64,000 nucleotides of DNA, taken from Fibrobacterota bacterium (GTDB taxonomy: Bacteria > Fibrobacterota > Chitinivibrionia > Chitinivibrionales > FEN-1185). The position numbers and the translations under genes were made by a program. The stretch spans positions 205,542-269,541 of the forward strand of contig PLWQ01000012.1 of the NCBI GenBank assembly GCA_003165595.1. Reading direction: 5' to 3'. Numbering within the stretch: position 1 is the first letter of the stretch; each line of letters begins with the position of its first letter. Below are positions 28,327 to 37,090 of the stretch, piece after piece. The notes under the pieces were generated by a model, which saw nothing but the letters and a program-made list of their open reading frames with translations, was not told the origin of the DNA and ran no database searches.

Positions 28327-30411
28327 ATGGAACTGCTGGAAGCTCTGGAAAAATATCTTGTTGAAACCGGACAGATCCACCCGCTGGCACGGCGGCAGGC
28401 GAGGCTGCTGTGCCGCTCCGTAGCGGACGAAGGCCTTCACGCGGAAGCGCAGATCTTCCTGCTTCTCAACCTGGCCGCCCTCAACCTGGGAGCGCCTCGT
28501 GCGCCAAGAGATTTTCTTCTCAGGCCGCTCACGGAGGAATTCGTCAAGCGGAATGTTGAAGTGTACGAAAAGGAACATCCCGGCAGCAGTCCCGCATGGA
28601 AAGACATAATCACCGGTCCGGATGCAGGCACGACGGTCGCGGCAGCGGTGGACGAGGCATTGCGAAATCCCCGGCGTTATGCGCCATTGACAGGACAGGA
28701 ACCTCTGGCCGAAAACGGCCGATACCCGCTCCTGATCATCGGAAATCGGCAGAATGGCTGCGCGGGATTTTCACGTTACTGGCGCGCAGCCGCCTCCCTG
28801 GAAAAGGACCTTTCCAACCGATTGCTGCAGCCGCCTTCGGCGCTATCGGATCAAAAAGCCGCACACGCGATACACGATGTGTTCGCAACCGATTCCGTTC
28901 TCGAGGGCACCAAGACATTTCACTATCGTCAGGTCACGGCGGCGGCGCTTGCGCTCCGCACAAATTTCCTGATTGTTTCGGGGGGCCCGGGAACCGGTAA
29001 GACCAGCGTGGTTTTGCAGATTCTTCGAGTACTCATGCATGCCTATGGAGAAATAGAGCCGGACCGCATAGTCTTGTGTGCTCCCACCGGCCGGGCAAAA
29101 GCCAGATTGGGTGAAAGCGTTGATCGGGGGATAGCTTTGCTGGAGAAGAAAGCCTCCTCCGACAACAGCGGTGGCAGAGCGCGTGACCTGAGCTTGAAAA
29201 ACCTTGCTCGGAAAACCATCCACGGTCTGCTGGGCACCAGGCCCGACGGCAGCGAAAAATACCATAAAGGCAATTTGCTTTCTTACAAGGTCATTGTGGT
29301 GGACGAAGCGAGTATGGTTGACTTGCACCTTTTTTCCGCGCTTGTGGATGCCGCCGCCCCGGATTGCCGGATAGTATTGGTTGGCGACATGCATCAATTG
29401 CCCTCGGTGGAAGCCGGCGCAGTACTGGGCGACCTGACCGACCGCTTTGCCGGAATAAGCGGACACCCTACCTTGACAAAGCACACAGCGGACTGGGTGC
29501 GAACAATTATTGGCGGCATTCCTGTTGATAACGCAACCAACGGCGCGCCGTCACTTGTTCTATCAACGCCCACCATGACGCAAAAGGCCGGACGCCTGGC
29601 AGACCATGCGGTTATCCTCACTCACTCATACCGGTCGACAAAAGAGATCCTGGATGTGAGCGAGCAGGTGAACAACGGCGACGTCGACCATGCCCTGTTG
29701 TCCGTTACCGAAAACAATGACGCCTCCGTCGTGACGCTGGACACCGGCGAAGGAGTTAGCCCGATCAAGAACTGGTTGAAGGAGTGGTATTCAAACGAAA
29801 AGCTGGAACCGGTAAGAGCCTTGCGGGGGCTTGATCTTGACGCAGTCGAAGACCCGCATCATCACGATCACGCATCAGCGGTTTCCGGGCTGAGCAAGGC
29901 ATTCGAGGTTTTTGATGCATCGCGCATTCTGACACTGGCCCACGAAGGACAGCGCGGACGGATTTCGATTAACGTGCTGGCAGACAAATTACTGCGTCCC
30001 CAATTGGACGAGGGAAACAGAAAAAGTTTTTTTCACGGCCAGCACGTAGTTCTCGGGCAGAACCTCCATGACCTCGATTTGTATAATGGCGATACGGGCT
30101 TGGTGGTGGAATCAAAGAACTCGGGACAGAAAGTCGTCTTTCGCCGCGGAGAATGCTATTCGATACATACTCTCGAACGTCTCACAGGACTTGAGCCAGC
30201 GTTCGCAATGACCGTGCACAAGGCCCAGGGGTCGGAATTCGACGCCGTGCTGCTGGTTTTACCCGAACACAAAAGCCCGCTGCTCACCAGACAGGTTCTG
30301 TATACCGGCCTTACCAGGGCAAAGAAACGGATCCGAATCCTTGGGACCAGGGCGAACTTGCAGGCAGCAATTGACACACGGGAGGAACGGCCGGGCGGAG
30401 TGGAACTGTGA
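28327..30411 (+). CDS. recD: Exodeoxyribonuclease V subunit alpha (RecD helicase)
   Basis: A 694-residue SF1B helicase. Walker A is GGPGTGKTS at about residue 219, Walker B is VVDEASMVDLHLF at about residue 323, and the C-terminal motif AMTVHKAQGSEFDAVLLVLP is present. RecD moves 5' to 3' and makes the complex fast and processive. It begins 18 bases after recB. Some loops (residues about 385-470) are longer than in E. coli RecD (608 residues). All three subunits are present and intact. Confidence 0.92.
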   Translation: MELLEALEKYLVETGQIHPLARRQARLLCRSVADEGLHAEAQIFLLLNLAALNLGAPRAPRDFLLRPLTEEFVKRNVEVYEKEHPGSSPAWKDIITGPDAGTTVAAAVDEALRNPRRYAPLTGQEPLAENGRYPLLIIGNRQNGCAGFSRYWRAAASLEKDLSNRLLQPPSALSDQKAAHAIHDVFATDSVLEGTKTFHYRQVTAAALALRTNFLIVSGGPGTGKTSVVLQILRVLMHAYGEIEPDRIVLCAPTGRAKARLGESVDRGIALLEKKASSDNSGGRARDLSLKNLARKTIHGLLGTRPDGSEKYHKGNLLSYKVIVVDEASMVDLHLFSALVDAAAPDCRIVLVGDMHQLPSVEAGAVLGDLTDRFAGISGHPTLTKHTADWVRTIIGGIPVDNATNGAPSLVLSTPTMTQKAGRLADHAVILTHSYRSTKEILDVSEQVNNGDVDHALLSVTENNDASVVTLDTGEGVSPIKNWLKEWYSNEKLEPVRALRGLDLDAVEDPHHHDHASAVSGLSKAFEVFDASRILTLAHEGQRGRISINVLADKLLRPQLDEGNRKSFFHGQHVVLGQNLHDLDLYNGDTGLVVESKNSGQKVVFRRGECYSIHTLERLTGLEPAFAMTVHKAQGSEFDAVLLVLPEHKSPLLTRQVLYTGLTRAKKRIRILGTRANLQAAIDTREERPGGVEL

Positions 30412-30448
30412 CGCCCTTGAGGCCTTTTGCAAATTCTTGGAGGTCTGC

Positions 30449-31273
30449 ATGAAACAGGAGACCAAGGTGTGCGTTCTGGCCAGCACGAGTGCCGGCAACT
30501 GCACGGTACTATGGAATGAGAGCGTCTCCGTTCTTGTGGATTGCGGGACCGGCGTTTCCTACACCGAAGATGCGCTTGCAAACCTCGGGCTCTCCTTGCA
30601 AAGGCTCTCGGCTGTTTTCATCACCCATAGCCACGGGGACCATGTCAACGGCTGCACCCTTAAGAGACTGGCGGAGCACAGAGTTCCGATCTATTGCAAT
30701 GTCAAGGTGGCCAAAGCGCTCAAGAATATCCATCCCTTCCTTCTGGACAAAGCCTGTCCGCTCGTCGCATTTTCAAAGGGGAACGGTCTCTGCGAGGGAT
30801 TCTCGTATACCTCATTCGGCGTGCCGCACGACTCCAGGGGCGGATGCTTCGGGTACTCTTTCTTTCTGCGACATTCGAAAGGAACGCACAAAATCAGCAT
30901 TGCCACGGATATCGGATTCGCCGGGCCCGGCCTGATCCCTCTCTTCGCGGATTCAAACGTCATTGTTATTGAATCGAACCACGATGTGACCATGCTGGCC
31001 CAATCATCCCGGCCGCAATGGCTCAAGGACCGGATCGTCAAAACCGGCCACCTGTCGAACGAACAATGCAGCGCATTCATTCAGGATGTCCTTGCCGCCT
31101 CAACACAACTTCCGGCCGCCATCGTGCTTGCGCATATCAGCCAGGAATGCAATACCAACAACCGGGCCAAAGCCTGCATGAACGACATGCTTGCGGCAGC
31201 AGACAGGAAGCACATAGCCGTGGTGGAGACATACAAGGAGAAACCAAGTATCGTGGTGTGCGTGGGCGGGTGA
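30449..31273 (+). CDS. MBL-fold hydrolase of the YycJ/WalJ type
   Basis: A 274-residue protein. The zinc motif THSHGDHVNG lies near residue 58, with further ligands expected in the PHDSRGG and ATDIGFAG segments (His and Asp); these match the YycJ/WalJ branch, which are single-domain 5'-exonuclease-like enzymes implicated in DNA repair and cell wall control. The start ATG at 30449 has GGAGG. It lies 37 bases after recD, same strand, so it is probably in the recCBD operon; this fits a nuclease function but does not prove it. Confidence 0.8.
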   Translation: MKQETKVCVLASTSAGNCTVLWNESVSVLVDCGTGVSYTEDALANLGLSLQRLSAVFITHSHGDHVNGCTLKRLAEHRVPIYCNVKVAKALKNIHPFLLDKACPLVAFSKGNGLCEGFSYTSFGVPHDSRGGCFGYSFFLRHSKGTHKISIATDIGFAGPGLIPLFADSNVIVIESNHDVTMLAQSSRPQWLKDRIVKTGHLSNEQCSAFIQDVLAASTQLPAAIVLAHISQECNTNNRAKACMNDMLAAADRKHIAVVETYKEKPSIVVCVGG

Positions 31274-31323
31274 CGGAGATCGCAAGGTGCTTACATCCCA
31301 ATACTCCTGGAAAGCAGAAAAGG

Positions 31324-31414
31324 CCGGCGGTCAAGCCGACGGACTTAGGGGACCGCCGGTAAAGAGAAATTCTTCAAAGTGAAGCACCGCGGACGGGAGT
31401 CTGCGGTGCTTCAC
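31324..31414. terminator. Two hairpins between convergent genes; likely bidirectional terminator
   Basis: A perfect 12-base stem gtgaagcaccgc with a 12-base loop spans 31379-31414; its right arm overlaps the stop codon of the hydrolase on the other strand. A second stem (ccggcggtc, 31324-31332, with 31351-31359) lies just upstream. No strong T-run is seen, so it is not a classic rho-independent terminator, but position between two convergent transcripts supports the role. Confidence 0.55.
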
Positions 31415-32139
31415 TGCAGAACCCCGGCCCGCAGCAGGCGCATCAGCCCCTCTTTCCACACCGGCCAGTCGTGACCGCCATCCAGCGCGACCACGCGTCC
31501 TTTCGGCAGCGCCGCCTCGAGTATGCGAATTCCCGGCGCAAGTTTATCTTTCACGCCGTACGCGATATAGATCCGCGGACATCCGGGACCGCCGTTTGCG
31601 CACCCCTTGAGCCACTGCCACAGTGGCCGTTCCCAATCCTTTTCCTTTACCTGTGCCGGCATTGACCACGCCGCCAGCCCGCCCGCCTTCATAATCTCCC
31701 GCACCGGCCCTTTGGACGTGGTATAGGGCCCCAGCAGAATCATGCCTTCGATAACGCCCGGATGCTTCCACGCATAGATTTGCGAGCCGACACCGCCCAT
31801 TGAGTTGCCCAGGAACCAGATCCGGCGGTATCCCCTGGCCAGCGCAGGACTGATGATGTCTACGGTGACACGCTCGTGGAGCGTGCGGTCGGCATAGTAG
31901 CCATAATGGACGTCGGCGGCCACAACATCGAACGACGGGGCATAGGCCCTGATCGAATCGATAAGCCCGTTGCCCTGCAGCACGGTGATCGAGTCTCCCA
32001 TACCGGGCAGGTAGACCAGCAGGCCATCCCCGCGAGGCGCCTGTTCGTAGACAATAGTGCGCAGCGGAGCGACGGTCCGGGGAATGCACGAAAAAAACGC
32101 CGTTACACAGAGAAAAACCACGATTCGGCCGGTTGCCAT
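31411..32139 (-). CDS. Lipoprotein alpha/beta hydrolase
   Basis: A 242-residue protein with a lipoprotein signal peptide (VVFLCVTAFFSC; lipobox FFSC). The hydrolase fold shows the nucleophile elbow GNSMGG with Ser near residue 112, an oxyanion-region HG-like segment LVYLPGMGDS, a probable acid in YGVKDKLAPG and the catalytic His in DGGHDWPVW. Its place in the envelope suggests cleavage of an ester or amide bound to the cell surface, but the substrate is unknown. The ATG at 32139 has AAGGAAGG. A perfect hairpin lies over its stop. Confidence 0.75.
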   Translation of the reverse strand: MATGRIVVFLCVTAFFSCIPRTVAPLRTIVYEQAPRGDGLLVYLPGMGDSITVLQGNGLIDSIRAYAPSFDVVAADVHYGYYADRTLHERVTVDIISPALARGYRRIWFLGNSMGGVGSQIYAWKHPGVIEGMILLGPYTTSKGPVREIMKAGGLAAWSMPAQVKEKDWERPLWQWLKGCANGGPGCPRIYIAYGVKDKLAPGIRILEAALPKGRVVALDGGHDWPVWKEGLMRLLRAGVLQ

Positions 32140-32304
32140 GTTCGCCTTCCTTAACATTTGGAAATCACGATCAATTGCACGTTTGTACTTCTGCCTTACT
32201 TTCGAGAATAACTATTCGACTTCATTTCGAGCATGCGGTTCACGTAGCCCATGTTGCGAACCTGTAACAGTCCTCCACCCGCCCACCGGTCAAAATTGAG
32301 CGCC

Positions 32305-32871
32305 TCACGGCCGACCTTTTTTTCCTTTTGTGAATCCTGTCGAGTTCGCAATCTTGTACAGAAATAACAAATTAAATTGAGCAAATGAACATGATGATAT
32401 TTCTACCCCGTAATTATTTTCAACATAGCGCACTGCTCGACACATTGATCCATTATAAACTCCCGAAGTCGTATCGGTTAGAACACATTCTATTATTGCT
32501 TTGGACCTAGTTTCCATTTTCTTGATATGTGAAGCAGTAACGTCTCTTTTTGACCATGTTTCGGCTGATGTTGTCATGTGGGGGAAAAGCGTTAAATAGT
32601 ATCTATGCTCAATTACATCCAAGCCCTTGTTCATCGGATCATTGAGATCAGAATCGCGTATTTCCAGCCACAAACTCGGCTTGTCATTCTTCTGTAGCTG
32701 CAGCCTCCCAATAGTCCACTTCTTGGAATGGCAGAACGTAAAGCCGGAACCGCTATCCACAAATACAACCGTTGAATCTCCAGGTTTCCAAGAATCTTGT
32801 TCTTGACCAAAGACATTACCTGCAAGACAAAATAGCAAAACGATGGTTGAATTTAATATTGATTTCATCAT
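32305..32871 (-). CDS. Secreted hypothetical protein
   Basis: A 188-residue protein with a clear signal peptide (MMKSILNSTIVLLFCLAG, cleavage near VFGQ). The mature part is beta-rich with four cysteines and no family motif that I recognise. Longer in-frame starts upstream do not have a signal peptide and are rejected. It has no obvious operon partner. Confidence 0.6.
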   Translation of the reverse strand: MMKSILNSTIVLLFCLAGNVFGQEQDSWKPGDSTVVFVDSGSGFTFCHSKKWTIGRLQLQKNDKPSLWLEIRDSDLNDPMNKGLDVIEHRYYLTLFPHMTTSAETWSKRDVTASHIKKMETRSKAIIECVLTDTTSGVYNGSMCRAVRYVENNYGVEISSCSFAQFNLLFLYKIANSTGFTKGKKGRP

Positions 32872-33243
32872 ATATGCCCCAACGCCGGAGCTGCTATGCC
32901 GACCCCGGGACCACGTATTCTTTCCGCAAACCAACGATCTTGCTTGAAGAACCGGCCGCCCGCGGACCAGAGCTGTTTGCAAATGCGGACAATCATGCCC
33001 CTGCTTCCCGATCATACCAAACTAGCTGTTCCCTGCGGTCAAAAGCAAATCCCGACTCCTCATGCGGCAAATCATCGGCGGCATCATAGAATGCTTTTCT
33101 TCACCCACCACTGCCCATTGAGAGTCTTCGGAAAACAGGCTGTCGCCCGTAATGCCGTGAACTCTTTGACAATTATCGACTGGACACGTATATTCTTCTG
33201 GCGAGCCTTTGCCCACGTATCAGCTAATCCCCGTGAGGTATTT
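32872..33243. other. Divergent intergenic region upstream of two envelope genes
   Basis: About 370 bases between two genes that are transcribed away from each other. The right half carries a consensus promoter at 33166-33194. Apart from that I see nothing conserved. Confidence 0.6.
33166..33194 (+). promoter_or_regulatory. Consensus sigma70 promoter
   Basis: TTGACA (33166-33171) and TATATT (33189-33194) are exactly 17 bases apart. The start codon of the lipoprotein gene at 33244 is 50 bases downstream. One of the best promoter matches in the window. Confidence 0.75.
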
Positions 33244-33762
33244 ATGATCATACGAATGATATCGATCATTTTTATTACGGTGTTTCTTTGTACCATCCCC
33301 GCCTGTTCGTTTTCCTTCCCCCAGCTCTTTTGGCCGCAAAAGGACATAGATTCCTTTTCCGTGAACCAGCCGACCCTTGCTAAAAAAGTGCTTATCGTTT
33401 CGCGCAACAGCAATTTCAAACGGGCAGTTGTCGATAAAATCAAGAATGCGTTAAGAGACGAACCGGTGTATGTGAAATGCACCGGCCTCACGAAGCTGAA
33501 AAATGAAGACGCTTCCGCCTATAGTGTGATCGTTATCATCAATACCTGCATGGCGTGGGACTGGGACAGAAACATTCACGCATTTCTAAAAGGGAAACAA
33601 GACGCGAGGAAGGTGATCGTGCTCACGACGTCGGGCAGCGGAAAATGGCTGCCGAAGAAGATCCCGGCCGGCGTGGATGCCATCGCCTCCGCGTCGGAAA
33701 AGACCGACGTAGTTGCGGCGGACATCATCGGTAGAATCCGGTCGCTCCTGGCAACGCGGTGA
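33244..33762 (+). CDS. Small lipoprotein with flavodoxin/receiver-like core
   Basis: A 172-residue protein with a lipoprotein signal (MIIRMISIIFITVFLCTIPAC, lipobox near IPAC, counted as the end of the leader). The mature part has alternating beta-alpha units: KKVLIVSRNSNFKRAVVDKI, an ASAYSVIVIINTC strand, and VIVLTTSGSGK. This resembles flavodoxin or receiver folds, with a TSGSGK loop. No flavin motif is complete. Start ATG at 33244 has GAGG. Confidence 0.6.
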   Translation: MIIRMISIIFITVFLCTIPACSFSFPQLFWPQKDIDSFSVNQPTLAKKVLIVSRNSNFKRAVVDKIKNALRDEPVYVKCTGLTKLKNEDASAYSVIVIINTCMAWDWDRNIHAFLKGKQDARKVIVLTTSGSGKWLPKKIPAGVDAIASASEKTDVVAADIIGRIRSLLATR

Positions 33763-33813
33763 GGGCCCGGGCTAGGTTGCCTGTATCACCCGGGAAGCAG
33801 TGAGTCCGGGCGA

Positions 33814-34536
33814 CTACTGCGGCGATATGTTTTCAAGGCTGGGCTGTACAAGCATCGCCGTCGCTATCGCTGCGATCAGCAATTTGCTCTCGTTGTCCAG
33901 TTCATTTTTGATCCATACCGATCCCTCGCTCATCAGGCTGACGGCTGCTATGGTTTCCCCAGACTTGGCAAAAAGTACGCCCTGAAACACCATTTTTTCT
34001 TTCACATCGGATTTATACTCGTCGGTCATCTTTACGGTGTCTTTGCCGAAGGGAATGGCCAGCGGCTTTCCTTTTGTATACATGAGGAACACTTTTTCGC
34101 CGTCGTTCTTTGATAAATGTATCTCATAGTGGCAGTTTGAAACTTCATCGGGTGTTAAATTGCTGTATTGGGTGACTTTGGCCTTTATGGTGTCGAGGCA
34201 TCGCACGCCGATAGTATCGCCCGCCGAATCGTATTGAGTGAAGTGAAAACCCTGGGTCGCGGTCGTGTATGTCGAGATGTCTTCGCTCGTGGGACTGCGC
34301 TCGGGCTTGTCGTGATTGACTTTTGCGAACCCGGTGCTAAAGGTGTCCGTATGAAACGGGCCGTAGACGACCGATTGCTTAAATTTCATATTTAACCGGC
34401 CGCTCACCTTCATTTCCACCGCGTTGTTGCGAAGCGCGTCCTGGCCGACCAGCGCGGGCTTGAACGCCGCGCACGAGAGCGCGGCCGTCATTGCGGCAAG
34501 CATGAAACCGATTGTCATTTTTGTCAATTTAGGCAT
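33814..34536 (-). CDS. Lipoprotein of unknown function
   Basis: A 240-residue protein with a lipoprotein signal (MTIGFMLAAMTAALSC). The mature part is beta-rich, with a GRLNMKFKQS N-terminal strand and a C-terminal helical segment NELDNESKLLIAAIATAMLV. I recognise no family. It is convergent with the lipoprotein at 33244-33762. The ATG at 34536 follows GGAAAGGA. Confidence 0.6.
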   Translation of the reverse strand: MPKLTKMTIGFMLAAMTAALSCAAFKPALVGQDALRNNAVEMKVSGRLNMKFKQSVVYGPFHTDTFSTGFAKVNHDKPERSPTSEDISTYTTATQGFHFTQYDSAGDTIGVRCLDTIKAKVTQYSNLTPDEVSNCHYEIHLSKNDGEKVFLMYTKGKPLAIPFGKDTVKMTDEYKSDVKEKMVFQGVLFAKSGETIAAVSLMSEGSVWIKNELDNESKLLIAAIATAMLVQPSLENISPQ

Positions 34537-34674
34537 CTTTGTCCTTTCCTGCAATCGCAAGGGAGTCGACAAGATGGGTTCGGCCAACCGACGCATTCGC
34601 CGCGACCGTCACACGTATTCCAGCTGTCGCATATGTCATCAGACCATACGGCAGCCGCCGAATGCTGTTCCCTG

Positions 34675-35799
34675 TCACGCGAGCGTGCTCTGCGCGCGTT
34701 TGATGTCATCTATGATCCCCAGGTCCTGCGGGCATGCCGCTTCGCATTTGCCGCAGCCGTCGCATCGCAGCGCCGCTTGCGCAAGGCCCATTGCGCGGAA
34801 TTCCGAGGCAGCCATCTGCGGCAGGCGTTCACTGTCGTGATAATACCTGATGCATCGCATAATGTCCGACGTCGCGATTCCCGCCGGACATTCCTGCTCG
34901 CATCGTCCGCACATGGCGCAGCCGTGATAAGCAGCTGTTTCATACCCGTTCATGATGCGGTGCAGCAGACCGGTTTTTGCCGAAACCGCGGCCGCGGACC
35001 ATGCCTTGAGATCGTCAAGCGAGCCCACCCCTTTGATGATCGTGCTCACGGTTTTATCGGCCAGGACCTTCGGGATGTGGGCTACGTAATCATCCGCGTT
35101 CAACTCCCCCTTCGATTTCATTGCAAGAATCGAAATGTTCTTCTGGCGCAATTTGTCGCGCTGGGCGGCGAGTTCCTCCACCTGCTTTGGCGGATAAGCG
35201 GGCATGACGCAGGTGAAAAAACCTGCGTCGGCCGCCACGTCAAGCACAGCCGCGGTGTCCTTGTGGACCGTGAGGCCTGCGAATTTGACAAGCCCCTTGC
35301 CGCGCCATGCGATGAATTTCTCCTTGATCGAGGGCAACTCCTTCTTGAGGTCGCCGGCATTGTGCCGGTTGAACATAAGGAAGTCAATGGAGGTCACGCC
35401 GAGCACCTTCAGCGCCTCTTCGATGGAGGGGAAATCGTCTTTGAGCGCGATGTAAATCTTGTCGGTTTTCCCACTGATGGCCTTGCCCACCATGTCAAGG
35501 GATTGACCGTTCATGTAATGAAAAGACGTGTGGATAAAATTCACCCCCATACCGATGGCCGCGGAAAGAACATCGACCTTGATGTTGCCGGCGCCAAGAG
35601 AGAACACCGAGGCGGCAATTCCTGTGGTTCCGATGGTCCGATATGCCATTGTGGGCTTGTAATTGCGGATTTTTTCCGTTGCCGGGTCGGATGCTGGTTT
35701 TGTTTCCGCAGCTTTAATGGAAATGCCCGAGATACCCGCGGCAATACCGGCTGCGCCGACCTGCTTGACGAATGACCGGCGGGAAACGGTGTTTTTCAT
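34675..35799 (-). CDS. Tat-exported aldo/keto reductase with ferredoxin domain
   Basis: A 374-residue protein: Tat signal SRRSFVKQVGAAGIAAG at residues 6-22, an aldo/keto reductase TIM barrel (residues about 50-290), and a C-terminal domain with two 4Fe-4S motifs (CAMCGRCEQECP and CDGCGKCEAACP). AKR landmarks are partly degenerate: the first catalytic Asp position reads FIHTS instead of D-T-A, and the Tyr is shifted (FHYMN), while the Lys of IALK is kept. Redox function is likely (Fe-S), but AKR chemistry with NADPH in the periplasm is unlikely. Similar Tat-tagged AKR-ferredoxin proteins exist; roles unknown. Confidence 0.8.
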   Translation of the reverse strand: MKNTVSRRSFVKQVGAAGIAAGISGISIKAAETKPASDPATEKIRNYKPTMAYRTIGTTGIAASVFSLGAGNIKVDVLSAAIGMGVNFIHTSFHYMNGQSLDMVGKAISGKTDKIYIALKDDFPSIEEALKVLGVTSIDFLMFNRHNAGDLKKELPSIKEKFIAWRGKGLVKFAGLTVHKDTAAVLDVAADAGFFTCVMPAYPPKQVEELAAQRDKLRQKNISILAMKSKGELNADDYVAHIPKVLADKTVSTIIKGVGSLDDLKAWSAAAVSAKTGLLHRIMNGYETAAYHGCAMCGRCEQECPAGIATSDIMRCIRYYHDSERLPQMAASEFRAMGLAQAALRCDGCGKCEAACPQDLGIIDDIKRAQSTLA

Positions 35800-36373
35800 G
35801 GTAGATCCTTTTGTGAGAGTTATCTTTTACACAGGCAATGAATTTGTGAGTAAAACCGACAGGACCTTCGTCCGTAAAATACCTTGGGCCAACACGATCA
35901 AAGAAGATTGGCACATTTCGGCAATTTTTGGAGGTTCCCTTAAGTATCCGTTCAAAATGGACCGATACGCCCAAAGCGGCTACTTGACGAACGGCGTATC
36001 GAGGCGAGCGGAAAAGGCCGGACGAATTAAATATCAACCCATTTTGAACAGATGCTATTTGAAAAAGACACCTGGAAACGGACATTGGTTACAACTATTT
36101 TCTCTGCTTGCTTCCTTCAATTGTAACAAGTATTTTTTTGGACTTGTGGTGGCGTGAAAGTCGAGGGTGGACTGTGGAAATTTGGAATTGAAGCGCATAA
36201 GGCAGCACCTCGGAACGCTCAACCCAAGGCTAGAGAAATTGAAGAACCCACCCCCCGGGATTCTTCTTTCACTAGGAAGAAAATAAACCCTGATCCGCCC
36301 GCTAATCCCGCCCTAGATGGCGCGGGGATGCGCGGACTCTGTGATTCAATTCTTTTCGGCCAGTGGAGGCGCT
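35800..36373. other. Intergenic region upstream of the reductase operon
   Basis: About 570 bases between the divergent AKR gene and the first gene of the large plus-strand operon. A fair promoter (36108-36136) lies in it. The open frame 35663-36157 overlaps the AKR gene and has no family features, so it is not called. The region between 36140 and 36373 is long for a leader and may hold regulatory sequence. Confidence 0.6.
36108..36136 (+). promoter_or_regulatory. Possible promoter of the double-cubane reductase operon
   Basis: TTGCTT (36108-36113) and TATTTT (36131-36136) are 17 bases apart on the plus strand. About 240 bases remain to the first ATG. Weak -10 box; suggestion only. Confidence 0.3.
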
Positions 36374-36967
36374 ATGCGGCAAGTAACAATGGTAACGTTG
36401 CTGGTAGGCATCTTTGTATTGATAATGCAGTGCAGCGAAAATGAATCCCTCAATAGCTTTAATGGGAGAATGGAAACAGTCTCCGCCCCTCTCACCAAGG
36501 CGTACTCTTTCGCGCCGTATACCTACAATTTGAGCATGGATTCGATCAGATGGGCAAACGAATTCCCGGCCGGAGGACCCAGCCGCGTGAGCGTCATTTT
36601 AGGCGGGCAGATCCAAACTGATAGCGCGGATGCCACGGGAAACCCAGTTCCTATAGGGATCGGGCAAAACCACCTTGATTTGGCAGTCGAGACACATACC
36701 GACAGCGCAACGGGTATCGTGCACCTTGCCTTCGACAGCTCCGGCCAATTCCTTGACACTTTACTCATTGCCGCCTCTCCGCTATCCGGGTTGATACTCG
36801 CTCGGAGCAGCCGGCTCTTTGTGAAGATGGTAAATATCACGCCTGATCCGGATACTCTACAGCACACCTTTGATACCACGCAGATCGTATTTGATACCAT
36901 ACAGTTAGTCAATCCCCATTTTGATACCACGCAGGTAGCCGATCCCCATACTTTAGAGGGGCAATGA
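36374..36967 (+). CDS. Lipoprotein, first gene of the reductase operon
   Basis: A 197-residue protein with a lipoprotein signal (MVTLLVGIFVLIMQC). It is beta-rich with no cysteines after the lipobox. The C-terminus has an imperfect repeat, TFDTTQIVFDTIQLVNPHFD and a following FDTTQVADPH, rich in Asp and Thr, which suggests a flexible surface or partner-binding segment. Unknown family. ATG at 36374 with GGAGG seven bases upstream. It is followed after 123 bases by the beta-barrel gene. Confidence 0.65.
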   Translation: MRQVTMVTLLVGIFVLIMQCSENESLNSFNGRMETVSAPLTKAYSFAPYTYNLSMDSIRWANEFPAGGPSRVSVILGGQIQTDSADATGNPVPIGIGQNHLDLAVETHTDSATGIVHLAFDSSGQFLDTLLIAASPLSGLILARSSRLFVKMVNITPDPDTLQHTFDTTQIVFDTIQLVNPHFDTTQVADPHTLEGQ

Positions 36968-37090
36968 TGAGTTTTGCGCGACGAATCCAGGGCGAAGTTG
37001 GAAAGCAGTTATTTTTGGTCGCCGGAAACTGAGGTTCAATACCGAAACGCAATGAGGTTTTAACGGCAATAGGCAAGGAGATTGCGCACC

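Noticed and set aside
26641..28578. 645-codon open frame antisense to recB and the start of recD
   Set aside because: recB in the other direction has complete helicase and nuclease motifs; the antisense frame has no family features and is a by-product of high-GC codon use.
33022..33216. Small minus-strand open frame in the divergent region
   Set aside because: No ribosome site or conserved features; overlaps the consensus promoter of the plus-strand lipoprotein.
35663..36157. 164-codon plus-strand frame overlapping the AKR gene
   Set aside because: Half of it is antisense to the Tat leader and barrel of the reductase; no family features.
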